From assembly GCF_026914185.1 (NCBI RefSeq), contig NC_070558.1, positions 8,069,501-8,133,500 of the forward strand: 64,000 nt of DNA, given 5' to 3'. The position numbers were made by a program, and so were the translations under genes. Of this stretch, positions 10,217 through 20,594 are shown in pieces (within the stretch, counting starts at the first letter, position 1; each line of letters opens with the position of its first letter). The notes beneath the pieces are model-generated. The model did no database searches, had not been told where the DNA came from, and saw only the letters and a program-made list of their open reading frames with translations. This DNA comes from Puccinia triticina (Eukaryota > Basidiomycota > Pucciniomycetes > Pucciniales > Pucciniaceae).

Positions 10217-13200
10217 TCAATACCAACCGTTGAGATTAATTCTGGAGTACCTGCTTGCAAAGGTTGGACACACAACATTTCATCTAAATTATCTTCTCTA
10301 TATAATTCTACAAAACAAAAATTAACAAAAACAGAAAATAAAACTACTAATCACTTGAGTTGTTTCAGAAGCTTTCTTTCCTTTGGAAATGTACTAACAC
10401 AAGAAATAAAAGAAGATTTTCAATTCTCTGGATCTGACAAGAGTTTCAAAGACTTACTTGGAAGGGGTTTTGGAGCTAATGCACAGGCGGAAATATGCAA
10501 AAACTGGCAGGACGGACGAGTATGGTGTATGACTAAATACAAACCAGTTGGAAAAAAAGTCAAGCCTGTAAACAAACCAATGCCTCAAGCAATAAACCCA
10601 CCTCTCAAACGCCCACCACTTTCAAGAGACCCGTACAAAACACCACTTACTCCATTTCCACCAGAATTCCAGGAAACCACCAAGATAACAGAAGAAAGAC
10701 TCAAAGTTGTAAACTTTGGACCAGTAGGATGGCTGTATCCAGAAGAGCTAAAGCTTTTTAAAAATGTTATAGTCATCCGTGAAAAAGCTTTAGCATTCAA
10801 TGAAGCTGAGCGCGGTCTTCTGAAGCACTCATATGGACTACCTTATGTTATCCCAGTAGTAGAACATATTCCTTGGCAGAAAAAACCTATTCCCATTCCT
10901 GCAGCAATAAAAGAAGAGTTCACAGAATTAGTTCGTGAAAGAGTTGAGACGGGTCTATATGAGCAGTCCACTTCCAGTTATTCAAGTCCTGTATTTTGTG
11001 TTGCCAAACACGATGGCCGCTTGCGGATTGTCCACGACCTTCAAGAAATGAACCGAGTCACAATACGCGATGCAGGGCTCCCACCAGCTACGGAAGAATT
11101 TGTAGAGTCTTTCTCGGGACGTGCATGCTACGGCTTGGGCGACATTATGGGTGGCTATGATGAGCGGGAATTAGCTGAAGAATCTCGACCTCTCACAACT
11201 TTTGACACCCCACTAGGACGTTTTCAACTTACACGTCTACCTCAAGGGGCAACAAATTCAGTTGCAGTATACCAAGCTCAGATGATGTGGATCCTCCAAG
11301 ACGAAATCCCAGAGAGTGTTGGAGTTTTCATTGATGATGGCGGCATCAAAGGCCCACGGACAGACTATGGCGGTGAAGTTCTTAAGGAAAATCCAGGAAT
11401 ACGGCGCTTTATTTGGGAATATGCCATTCTTTTAGAACATGTATTGTTCAGAATTGAAGAAGCTGGCCTCACAATATCAGGAAAGAAATTTGCCTGTTGC
11501 GTACCAGCCTTGGATATTGTCGGTCATGTAGTCTGCAAGGAAGGACGTAAAGTATCTGCAAAAAAGAAAAATAAGGTACTAACCTGGCCAACCCCAGCAA
11601 ATGTAACTGATCTTAGAGGATTTCTGGGGATTGTCACCTACGTCAGAATGTTCATTCAAAACCTATCCGAAATAGCAGCACCCCTCCAAAAGCTTACACA
11701 CAAGAGCCAAGAATGGGAATGGACTGACCAATGTGAGGAGGCTTTCCAGAAGCTAAAATGGAAAGTAGGAGAAGATATTGTCCTCAAAAAGCTTGACTAC
11801 TCAAAAGATGCAGGCATAATCATTTTGGCGGTGGACTCAAGTTTCATTGCTGCAGGAGCAGTACTCAGCCAACAAGAGTTAGTAACAGGTCTGAACAGAC
11901 CAGTATTATACGAATCTATTGTATTTTCTCCTGTAGAATCTAGATACTCCCAGCCCAAGTTAGAACTCTGTGGAGTTGCTCGAATTCTCAAAAAGCTACA
12001 AACGGTTCTCTGGGGTCAACACTTTGAGCTGCAAGTAGATGCTAAGTCCTTAATTGAGATGATCAACTCACCATCTTTGCCCAATGCTCCAATGACACGA
12101 TGGGTAGCATTCATTCAATTATTTTCCTTTGAGCTGGTACACAAGCCTGGGAAAACCTTCACAATGCCGGATGGACTTTCTCGCCAACCTTTAGGACCCG
12201 ATGAGGACGAATACTACAAGGACACAGATGACTTTGATGAGGACGAACCCGTAATCAGGGCCTGCTTTCAAACCTTGACAGCACATTTTGCTACAGAAGA
12301 GATCAAAGATTGGGAAAGCCCAGGATACTGGTTAGACATGAAGCGTTACTTACAAACTCTTAGAAAACCAGAATCTATGGAGAAGGACCAGTTTCTGAAA
12401 CTCCGGAGGAAGTCAATCAATTACTTTGTAAAGGATTCAAAGCTCATGAAAAGAAATTCACCCACAGCTCAAATGGTGATCTTCAACTCTGATTTTCAAT
12501 CACGCCTTCTGAAGATGGTCCATGAAGATCTAGGTCATAGAGGAGTGGAAGAAACATATCAACGCCTTGTATGCCGGTTTTGGTGGCCCAGCTTAAAGAA
12601 GCAAGTTAAGAAATGGGTTAAGAGCTGTGACGCCTGTCAAAAACGTGACCCCACAATACCCCGTGAAGTCAGAAATCCCACTGGAGAAAGTTTCCTTTTT
12701 GGAAGAGTTGCCCTGGACGCCTGTCATATCAAAGCCGGAAGATTTAAATACTTAATTGTAGCTCGTGATGATCTTTCTGGTTGGGTAGAGGCAACAGCAC
12801 TTGTAAACCTTACATCAGCATCTGTTTCCAAGTTCCTCCTGGAGAATTGGGTCTATAAGTTTGGCTCGATAAAGACAGTTACCACTGACAATGGTCCAGA
12901 ATTCAAAGATGAGTTTATTGAAGCAGTCAAGCAAATTGGGGCAACCCTTCGACCAACTACCCCATATTATCCAGAAGGGAACGGGATGATTGAAAGGGGA
13001 CACAGACCAATTAAAGATGCCCTTGTCAAAATATGTGGCGAGTCTGGTGGAAAATGGAAAGATCTTTTACCCTTAGTTTTGTTTGCAGACCGTATTTCCA
13101 CAAAGCGGTCAACCGGTTATTCACCCTACGAGATAGTCTTTGGCAAGAAAGCAGTTTTACCTGTGGATATAGAAGCGGAAACTTATCTTGGAGTTGATTG

Positions 13201-13642
13201 GTCGGAAGTCAACACCACAGCAGAATTACTGGAGGCCAGGACCAGGCAACTAGAACAGCGGGATGAGATGCTTCAAGAAGCCCATCAGAAGTTATTGAAG
13301 TCACGTGAAGATTTGGTACGGTACTGGGACAGAAGACTGGCATCAAAATTAAGGGATCCTTTGGAGCCAGGCACATTAGTCCTTACCTATAACAAAAGTC
13401 TGGAAGATCAGTGGGGAAAATTATTTTCACACCGTTGGAATGGGCCCTATAGGATCATAAGACAGGTTGAAAAAGGTGCTTACGTCTTAGAAGAATTGGA
13501 TGGTACTGAATTAAAGAGGAAGTATGCGGCATCCCACATCAAAAGATATTTTCCTCGGGGCAGATCGCTACAAGAGCTAGAGGAAGATGCAATGGATGTA
13601 GACGAGGAAGAGTCTACAGAAATTTCTGATAATGATGAATAG
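10184..13642 (+). CDS. Pol polyprotein (RT, RNase H, integrase) of the gypsy element, read by -1 frameshift
   Basis: No ATG begins this frame near the 5' end of the conserved region. It is open continuously back into gag-pro, so it is best read as a frameshift extension of about 1,150 residues. Numbering codons from 10355, the RT catalytic motif is FIDD (residues 325-328). RNase H follows, then the integrase zinc domain (H723, H728, with CDAC downstream) and a catalytic triad Asp788, Asp845, Glu880. A GPYRI module and an acidic tail end the protein, with no chromodomain visible. All catalytic residues are present and there is no internal stop, so the enzyme may be active. Confidence 0.92.
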   Translation: MNKGTPLKGVTSIPTVEINSGVPACKGWTHNISSKLSSLYNSTKQKLTKTENKTTNHLSCFRSFLSFGNVLTQEIKEDFQFSGSDKSFKDLLGRGFGANAQAEICKNWQDGRVWCMTKYKPVGKKVKPVNKPMPQAINPPLKRPPLSRDPYKTPLTPFPPEFQETTKITEERLKVVNFGPVGWLYPEELKLFKNVIVIREKALAFNEAERGLLKHSYGLPYVIPVVEHIPWQKKPIPIPAAIKEEFTELVRERVETGLYEQSTSSYSSPVFCVAKHDGRLRIVHDLQEMNRVTIRDAGLPPATEEFVESFSGRACYGLGDIMGGYDERELAEESRPLTTFDTPLGRFQLTRLPQGATNSVAVYQAQMMWILQDEIPESVGVFIDDGGIKGPRTDYGGEVLKENPGIRRFIWEYAILLEHVLFRIEEAGLTISGKKFACCVPALDIVGHVVCKEGRKVSAKKKNKVLTWPTPANVTDLRGFLGIVTYVRMFIQNLSEIAAPLQKLTHKSQEWEWTDQCEEAFQKLKWKVGEDIVLKKLDYSKDAGIIILAVDSSFIAAGAVLSQQELVTGLNRPVLYESIVFSPVESRYSQPKLELCGVARILKKLQTVLWGQHFELQVDAKSLIEMINSPSLPNAPMTRWVAFIQLFSFELVHKPGKTFTMPDGLSRQPLGPDEDEYYKDTDDFDEDEPVIRACFQTLTAHFATEEIKDWESPGYWLDMKRYLQTLRKPESMEKDQFLKLRRKSINYFVKDSKLMKRNSPTAQMVIFNSDFQSRLLKMVHEDLGHRGVEETYQRLVCRFWWPSLKKQVKKWVKSCDACQKRDPTIPREVRNPTGESFLFGRVALDACHIKAGRFKYLIVARDDLSGWVEATALVNLTSASVSKFLLENWVYKFGSIKTVTTDNGPEFKDEFIEAVKQIGATLRPTTPYYPEGNGMIERGHRPIKDALVKICGESGGKWKDLLPLVLFADRISTKRSTGYSPYEIVFGKKAVLPVDIEAETYLGVDWSEVNTTAELLEARTRQLEQRDEMLQEAHQKLLKSREDLVRYWDRRLASKLRDPLEPGTLVLTYNKSLEDQWGKLFSHRWNGPYRIIRQVEKGAYVLEELDGTELKRKYAASHIKRYFPRGRSLQELEEDAMDVDEEESTEISDNDE

Positions 13643-16600
13643 ACCTTTGCTCCTGAGTAGGAGGGTAAACTGCTTACAATTGCATACATTGCTCAGTTTC
13701 CATTGAACTTAGTCTCTCATTTATACATACCTGGCCAAGATTATAAATATTCTATATGCATATTGATCCCCATCACAGTTTTTTTCAAGTTAGGGGAGGT
13801 TCCTAGTCATTTCTGAAACACTGTTTTGAGTCAAGATATTTTTTATGACTTACATATGCACTTTTATATATAAAAGACAAAAATTTTGATGCAGAGTAGG
13901 CTGCAGTTTCTTTTGTATGCTGAGGGTATGGGTGGGCACATCAAAGTTCAAATTATTTTTTTTCTCTTCAATGACAAGACTTACTTACGTATATAATTTT
14001 ATCTCACTTGAAACTCTCACTTGGGTTCAAATTAGGAGAAAAACTAAAACTTAATTGCTTAATAAAAGAAAAAAAAAAAAAACCTTTTTTTTCGTCACCA
14101 AAGCTGACAATTGGTTGGGGACAACCAATAAGTTGGGGGAGGGGAGAGAGAAAAAGAGAATACAATTTTTTTTTTTTTTTTTTTTTTTTTGGATTTTTTT
14201 GTTTAGTTGATAAGACAGAAGAGAATCATTTTTTTTCGTTCAGAGGTCCGTTTCGCGGGTCGTGACAAAGAAGAAAAGAAAAAGTTTTTTGGGCTAAACA
14301 TTCAGTACATAGTGTCGTATGGGTATTGACTAAAAAAATGAGAAGAAAAGACACTGGTGATCAGTCAATAGCAACAAGGGATCAATGAAAGTCAAGAAAA
14401 TAAACTTACTTGTGTCCATAAAAGACCCAGAACCAATCACCTGCAAAAGCAAGAGCCTCATCGATCTCGTTTGCGGCTTCGAAGTCCGGATGTCCGACCG
14501 GGAATGTCGCGAGAAATCGAGTAAGAACCTGACAGAGACGGTTGAATGCGTCCCCAAACGCGTTGAGTGGATCGAGCATCGGAAGTGGAGGTTCTGGACG
14601 AAACTGCATCCGGGGAGCATCTGGAATGACTGGAATATCTTCGACTAAAAGTGAAAACGATAAAAAAAAGGGATGTTAATAAGCATCAGTTGAGTAAAAA
14701 GATGTTCATATATGATGTTTAGCAATGGAAAGGGTACGTACCAGGAGGAAGGCGATGGTTCGCATCAATATCCATCAGGATCGACCCTCGATCCTCCGAC
14801 ATTTCTTCATCGGTGTCGTCGATCCCAGATTCACTCCCAAGCAGGTAGACCATGTGCGAAAGAGGGATCCCCTCGTCGCTTCCAACGGAGCCTTTGTTGA
14901 CAGCCATTGTAGGAAGTCAGGAAGAGAGTACTGAGGAGAGGGGTTCGAGTCAGCTGGCGAAGCGGGAGGATCGGACGAGGATGACGATGAAAGGGATGAA
15001 AGAGGAGAAGATAGGATCTCAATACTATCAGTCGGGCTAGCGCTGTTGGACGAAATTGAGATTACGGACTGATGGGCCATGTTTATTCCAGCTCGTAGTG
15101 ATGAGAACGAGGTGGTTGGCTGAGGGAAAGAGCTGAGAGGCGGGACGGACCTGCTCCTTAAATACTCTGGCTGGGCGGCCGCGATCAAGACCGAGCTGCG
15201 CAGATCGAGATCCGATCGGAGGTCAGCGCTCCCTGGGCAGTCAATACAGATCAAACCTTAGCTTCATACAGGCAACAGAGCACCGTATGGATCTTCAAAT
15301 TAAGAAGATTCGAGAAGAATCAGAGGCTTACTGGCAACCGATGAGCACAGACTCAATCCTTCAGTATCGAGACTCTACATCCCCGTTTTTCAGCGTTCCG
15401 ACCTACTAAACACCCGTCGCGATAAAATAACTTGAATCAATCATGTTCTTTAGCTCTCAAACATACCTGAAGCTCACAAGACTCACGCGCATGCAGGTTG
15501 AGTTTTCTTTTTTGCTTGTAGTAATGCCAGCGCAAGTGGTATGCCGAATGACCTTCGATCGGCACGATGACAGTCAAACGGTGCCTGTATGTTGTACGGT
15601 CTGCTTACCTGATGATCAAAGCTTCTTCAGCGATCTGTACACCTACCACGACCCCCATAAGCTGTTTAAACATAATACATAGATGTATAAAAAGAAAAGA
15701 AGGAGTACTTGATTCAGTCAGGCCGGTCACAAGAGGACTGCAGATCAAATTAATTGAACCTCAAAAGCAAATACTTACAAAGAGCGAGACCAATTTCCAT
15801 ACAGCAAGGTTGATTGTGATCGAAGCAGAGTTGTATTCGAGGTGTATAGTTGTTCGGCAGAAGGGAGGCCAAGCACGTTACTGTGCTGGCTGAGACCCAC
15901 CAGGGCCGGACAACTCAAGCCCGAACGCGTGTTTAGGCCCGCGCCCGCACCTGTAATTATGTAAACCCTCAACTTTCAATGCACTAGACCCCCCGCGCGA
16001 CTTGACCAAGCAAACCGACGCGCGCGAGTCCAAATGAGAGCAACATGGCGCTGCGCGCTGCGCCCTCCGCGATTTTATCAAGATTTCACAGACAAAGAAC
16101 ATGAGGACGTACCGCGGATCTGCGCACCTCTCAGAGACACTGTAAATAACTTCAAGACCACAGTATACATGAAATATCCCGGCCATTTACATGAAAATAA
16201 AAACTTTACACCGGAACCTCACTGCCTACATGATGATGAGGAGGCAGGGGTTGGTTTCAGCCAATTCACAGGGATTAAGTGTTTGAATTAAATACAAACT
16301 CAATTCTTTTGATGATAATTTGGAAAGCTGGCCACTTTTGGATTGAACATATAACATTTGGATGTCTTTTTTTTTACATAATTTTATCCCACAGGATATA
16401 CTTCACATTGCTATATTTTATTAGGAGTTGTGAGGACTGGAACCCTGAAACAAAGATTCCAGACTGGAATATCAGGCTTAAAAGTCCAAGATAAACACCA
16501 ACATTATTGATATAAATTTTATCAACCAAGTTTTTTTTAGGTTTACTTACCATAACAAAACCTGTTTTTTATGGTGTTTGGGCGCAGAATTTTTATGGCA

Positions 16601-16873
16601 GGAGTTGCACAATCTTTTTATCATCTAGCCCTGGCTATTGAAAGCCAGAGAGCAATAAAGAATATTCACAAGGTAAAAGAATGTGTGAACTAGTCATTTC
16701 AGATAGTATATGTTTATGAAGAAACTGGGCTAGTTGGAAAAAGCATCATCAGTAAAAATTTCTGTTTGGATATACTTCAACATTTTCAACCAAGTGAAGA
16801 GGCGGGAAAATCAGCAGCTCTTCAATCCATTACGCACAACTCTGGCACATTGTCTGGGGACAGACAATAAGTT
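13643..16873. other. 3.2-kb region between pol and the 3' LTR
   Basis: It is unusually long for a gypsy element. It contains T-rich low-complexity sequence (a T-run at about 14168-14190), a reverse-strand spliced ORF (14406-14907), and otherwise no recognised domain. It is either an accessory region of the element or acquired host DNA. Confidence 0.5.
14406..14907 (-). CDS. Hypothetical two-exon ORF antisense to the gypsy element
   Basis: Exon 1 is 14742-14907 and exon 2 is 14406-14644 (minus strand). They join in phase across a GTACGT donor and a TTTTAG acceptor to give 134 residues. The protein starts MAVNKGSVGSDEG, has an acidic stretch with DDTDEE, then a proline-rich link, and a helix-prone segment around FGDAFNRLCQVLTRFL. 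No known domain is recognised. A second frame in exon 1 (ATG at 15080, Ser-rich) is also open and could be an alternative start or a shadow. A GTGATT donor at 14440 might extend the gene. It lies between pol and the 3' LTR, opposite in strand, as do antisense ORFs of some plant gypsy elements. Its reality as a gene is uncertain. Confidence 0.35.
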
Positions 16874-16882
16874 GGGGGAGGA
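16874..16882 (+). promoter_or_regulatory. Polypurine tract of the gypsy element
   Basis: GGGGGAGGA directly abuts the TGTGG start of the 3' LTR. This is the expected plus-strand primer position. Confidence 0.7.
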
Positions 16883-17411
16883 TGTGGTAGACGCTTTAGT
16901 TCTGGATGGAAAAATTCAAAAATTTCTAGTTTACATATGTAGTGTTACATTACACCATCTTTTGATACACACACTCCCTTCAGTTTACATACACAGTTTT
17001 ACAAAACTGCATGTATATAGCTTACATACTACCCTTTTACATATATATGTGGCTGCGTAGCAACCAGCCAGCCTCATGTGCAGCTGTGTAGCAACCACAA
17101 GCCACTTATTACAGTAACCCAGCAACCACAAGCCACATTAATAAAGCGGCATAGTAACCATGGGGCTGTGCAAGTCAATCAAGCAGACTACACAGCAATA
17201 CAGAAAGCTGTGCAGGTCACTTGAGAAGACTCCATAGCAACCAGAGGGCTGTGTAAGCCACACTTGTAACTAGATCACCAGCTAAATTTGCTCATGTATA
17301 CACTGCCACACTGTACATAGCTGTATTTGCACAGCATTTGTAAAGGCACACCAGCCAAAACCCCTCATGTACATAGACCACCAGCATAAATGCCTCAAAT
17401 TTTCCTATATA
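16883..17411 (+). repeat. Truncated 3' LTR of the gypsy element
   Basis: The segment matches 6357-6885 base for base apart from a few substitutions and has the same length of 529 bp. It stops inside the TATA box. The sequence that follows (from 17412) is unrelated to the downstream half of the 5' LTR, so R and U5 are missing. Confidence 0.85.
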
Positions 17412-17986
17412 TTGCCTTACTGCGCACCCCTTATATCTGATGTTCTGAGGTACCAATATTGCCAAAAGTTTCAGAGCGCAGAGAATATGCATCATTCTAT
17501 AAACCCTGCAGTCCTTAGACTTCTGGGAAATTTATCAAGAAAGATATTCAATAATTAGCCAGATTGTTCCTATTGAGGCTGCATGCCCCCCCTATATCTC
17601 ATGTTTGGTGTTTACCCCATTGCTATAAATTTAATGGCGCGCAGAATATACACCATAGAAACATTATTGAAATTTTTAGACTCTCTAAATGTGTAACAAA
17701 AAAGTTATACATGTAGCAGTCATTTTTCTACTAAGCACACCATGTACCCGCCACGTACCTATTTTTTTCTCTCAAAAATTTCAAAGGAAGCTTCTAATGC
17801 ATGTTTAAATGTTCCCTCAATTTTTTGGAACCCTGGTACATGTAACAAAAAAGATATTCCCTTAGTACACACTGGGGAAAAGGGGGCATGCAAAAAATTA
17901 ATTAAATCATTTAAAGTTGCTTTTTTGGAATTTTGAATGTGTCATAATTTTTTTCAGGATTTTAGATGAATTTTAAGCCTATTTGG
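17412..17986. repeat. Right interior of the TIR unit with imperfect internal duplication
   Basis: Two diverged tandem blocks (about 17412-17510 and about 17578-17665) share the pattern TGC...CCCC-TATATCT(G/C)ATGTT and CGCAGA(G)AATAT(G/A)CA(T/C)CAT. No gene is visible. These are probably subterminal repeats of the TIR element. Confidence 0.4.
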
Positions 17987-18099
17987 GTTGCGTAGAAATG
18001 AGTAGAAAAAAACCGGGTACACACGCGGAAAAGGGGGTACGCAAAAACCGGGTACAAACGCGGAAATACCCGGGTACGTTTAGTAACCCCCTACATAAA

Positions 18100-18700
18100 T
18101 ATAAAACACATAAAATTATATTAAATGAGAATTTACCTTTACACTGTGAAAATAGAGCACGGGTGAGAAGTATCCATTGTATTATTTATGTTACTTTTCA
18201 CACATAGCTTTTACACGTGACAATTGGTTATAAAATGTCAAGTGTCAAAGCAAGGGAAGTTAAGTAACATAGTATAAGCTAGAGGCTACAGCGGCTGCAC
18301 CACTGCAGGTTATAGCACAAGTCCCACCTCCAGGTATGATCCCACATCAGGTTCTAAAGTCCTGTGTTTAATCCCTCCATCTAGCCAGACTTCACAGCTC
18401 ACATGGCCAATTCAACCCTCAAATCCCTCACAAAAACTTCCCATTCTTCTTTGAGACAGCTCCTTGGATTCCCTCTCTGTGCAAGATTACCCTCTCCACC
18501 TGACTCATCACCTGAATCAAACTCAACAAAAGTCAAAATTTCCTATCTTATCCTGTGTATGTATTTTATCTTTTCAAATTGGTCTCTGGAAACTTCCTCC
18601 TATCATCAAATCTCTGATATAGGAATTCTTTTGGCCCAGCCATGCATGAAATGAGTCCTTAAAGTATGTATTAGCAGCTTATTTCTCATGAGGTGCTGAG
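18100..18700. other. Intergenic, no gene recognised
   Basis: Only short frames are seen, without domains. The sequence is AT-rich and flanks the right TSD of the 12.6-kb unit. Confidence 0.3.
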
Positions 18701-18739
18701 ATATGTCTATTTCAAATTCACATAAATTTTGGCTGGTTT

Positions 18740-19010
18740 GCATAAAATTCCACTTGAGCCGGGTGCTAATTGGATCAGCGAATTCCTGTGGAGAGGGGTA
18801 TTGTTCCTCATGGAGATGGTGGTGATGAGAGTGGGTGGGTTGGGTGGTACGTTTCTGGACGCTGAGGAAGATGAGACGCATCAGGCGACGGTCCCTGAAC
18901 CGGCGAGGACTTCCATTGGCTTCCAGGAAACGGGTCATGGTCTGGACGCGCTCAACGATGCGCTCGAAGGCCTCCTCTACCCGCCGGTCTTGTTCAATTG
19001 GCAGGTAAAA
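18740..19010 (-). pseudogene. Fragment of an unrecognised protein-coding sequence
   Basis: On the minus strand the frame encodes an Arg/Glu-rich helical stretch (around VEEAFERIVERVQTMTRFLEAN) followed by a basic segment RRFRDRRLMRLIFL. The composition looks coding, but there is no start, no domain and no clear splice context. It is probably an exon fragment of a decayed gene. It may belong with the larger decayed sequence at 19290-20420. Confidence 0.25.
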
Positions 19011-19177
19011 CGGGGCGGGGAAATGTCAGGTTGTGGTTCTGCTACTCTTAGCTTTATCATACCTGCTGGTGTCACTCATTCATGACCTGTCATTTACAGG
19101 TCTTACCCTCAATTAGGGATCTTCATGTGACACCAGTGGATGTTCATTCACCCACCTGCAGCCATTCATATCCAAGC

Positions 19178-19244
19178 GTCCTTAGTACAGTGGTTAGTAC
19201 ACTTGACATGGATATAAGAGACATGGGTTCAACTCCCATAGGAC
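19178..19244 (+). repeat. tRNA-derived (SINE-like) sequence
   Basis: It contains an A-box-like TTAGTACAGTGGTTAGTAC and a B-box GGGTTCAACTCCC. The T-arm is perfect (ATGGG / CCCAT, 7-nt loop), the D-stem is GTAC / GTAC, and the outer five acceptor pairs form. The anticodon arm is degraded and there is no U33. A diverged copy lies at 49577-49648, and both are followed by an AT-rich tail containing CATAATATTTTATGGA. This looks like the head of a SINE rather than a functional tRNA. Confidence 0.55.
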
Positions 19245-19289
19245 ACATAATATTTTATGGAGTTTCACAGGAAATCCCTCTTCTTGTCG

Positions 19290-20420
19290 GCCCGATCTAG
19301 ATCGTCCTCGAGGAACAGGACGCCTATCATCTCCAGGCCGATGTCACTGGGCATGATTTTCTTAAACATGATTGGCGGGTATTGTCGGAGATGATCAGTA
19401 GATTGGACCAGCGCGTGTCTAGGTGGAAGGGGCGCTCGAGGCCGGCATGGCCAGTCCATAGGGTGGAGAGGAGGATCAGTTGCCAGGACCGGGATTGGAG
19501 GATGTCGGGGCCGAGCCGGGCCAGCGCGCCGTCGATAAGCTCGAGGACCAGGCCGAAGTCGACAGCCAGTGCAGGGGGAGAGAGCAGAGAGCAGGAGAGG
19601 GTTCAGGATGGCCTGGAGGCCGACCTCCTGGCGCCACATGTGGCAATGGGCCTTGAGCCGGCCGCCGCACAAGGTGTTGTCGCGCTCAGTCAGGCTCAGG
19701 TTGAATTGAGCATCTATCCGACCACATATTTGGCCTATAAGAGAATCAGTCCGGTCCTCCAAAGCAACGGCTTGCAGGGCTGGCTTGGGAGCAGCTCGTG
19801 AAACTCCGATGAGCTCATGGGCTGGTTGGGTCCGTCGGGCTGTGTGCGATGGATGAGCTGACCCTTGGACCAACAAGATAATTTGATCGAGCGGAGCGAC
19901 TCGTGCTGTGAGACTTGAGGACGCTTGATGAGCTCCTTGGGGCAATTGGTGGAGCGCAGAAGAGTTGAGAGGATATACGGATCCTTGAGCTCGTCCAAGC
20001 TGTCATGAACAGGCTGTCCCAGCAGCCATTTGACCGGAATCAACAATGGGGGAGCTCGTTGGATCGGCAGGCCAAATGCCTTCTCCCGTTCCTGGATCCA
20101 AAGAAGTTATTGTGAGCTACACACTCCCCAAAACATGAAAGTACTCTTACTTCTGTTGCCCTTGGTTGTTGGGCGATGTCGGACTGGGTGGCACGCTTGA
20201 GGTGGACAAACTGGGCCGAGAGCTCGCGGACGATCGAGCTGAGCCGGTGGCGGTTGAGCGAGCAGAACTTGAGCAGCCGGGTCTCTCAGCAGTCCGGGGA
20301 CTCTTCAGAGCCGGACCAGTAGGCGATCTGGTTCTTGATCTTTCCTGGGACAATGGTCCAGTTGGAAGCGGAGAGGACACTGCCAGCATATTTGGCTGGG
20401 ATGAAGTCATCCCAGTTTAA
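19290..20420 (-). pseudogene. Decayed coding sequence of unknown function
   Basis: On the minus strand several adjacent segments look protein-coding but change frame and meet stops. One reads ...KFCSLNRHRLSSIVREL... (near 20200-20290), one ...LLIPVKWLLGQPVHDSLDEL... (near 19970-20050), and one ...MFKKIMPSDIGLEMIG... (near 19300-19370). I recognise no family. The order suggests one long gene broken by frameshifts, in-frame stops and a fold-back element at its 5' side. Introns could explain some breaks, but no consistent GT-AG set was found. Confidence 0.35.
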
Positions 20421-20594
20421 CTGGGATGCACTCAACCAATTTAAAATGGGTTGATCTTGACCAATGAAATACAAATCCAAGGGGGGGTACCTTGGATTTA
20501 TATTTCATCAGTTGAGATCAACCAAGTTTAAATTGATTGATTTCATCCCAGTTTAACTGGGATAACCTCAACCCAGCCAATTATGCTGGCAGTG
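20378..20594. mobile_element. Fold-back MITE with CACTG ends and a 3-bp TSD
   Basis: Two arms of about 100 bp (20378-20481 and 20491-20594) are inverted copies of each other at roughly 80% identity around a 9-bp centre. The ends read CACTGCCAGCATA / TATGCTGGCAGTG. GGA flanks both sides, compatible with a 3-bp target-site duplication. CACT(A/G) ends with 3-bp duplications are the hallmark of CACTA/EnSpm elements. No coding sequence is present. Confidence 0.6.

Larger units (their letters stand above)
6357..17411 (+). mobile_element. Ty3/gypsy LTR retrotransposon, intact gag-pro and pol frames, truncated 3' LTR
   Basis: The element consists of a 5' LTR (6357-7197), a primer-binding site, a gag-protease ORF, a pol ORF in the -1 frame, a 3.2-kb region downstream of pol, a polypurine tract, and the first 529 bp of a 3' LTR. 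The order RT-RNase H-integrase identifies Ty3/gypsy. The two LTR copies are almost identical over 529 bp (one difference noticed near 6496), and gag-pro and pol are uninterrupted, so insertion was recent. The right LTR stops at the TATA box, so no right target-site duplication can be read. Confidence 0.9.
5518..18091. mobile_element. TIR-bounded unit with 8-bp TSD enclosing a gypsy element
   Basis: The left end (about 5518-5622) and right end (about 17987-18091) are inverted copies beginning GGGGGTTACTAAACGTACCC. They differ at only about four positions over roughly 103 bp. The identical 8-bp sequence TACATAAA abuts both ends (5510-5517 and 18092-18099), which is a target-site duplication. 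An 8-bp duplication is typical of hAT elements, though the TIRs are long for that group. No transposase is visible between the TIRs, so the unit is non-autonomous, with a gypsy retrotransposon (6357-17411) nested inside. Without that insertion it would be about 1.5 kb. Confidence 0.8.

Noticed and set aside
10355..10357. Independent start codon for pol
   Set aside because: The triplet is TTG, the frame stays open far upstream into gag-pro, and a frameshift signal explains expression better.
14719..15254. Ser-rich 159-codon minus-strand frame overlapping the antisense ORF
   Set aside because: It is low-complexity in sequence and ends without a splice continuation, whereas the alternative frame joins in phase to a second exon. 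It is kept only as a possible alternative start.
19178..19244. Functional tRNA gene
   Set aside because: The inner acceptor-stem pairs do not form and the anticodon arm lacks U33 and good pairing. A diverged copy with the same tail exists, so it is a repeat.
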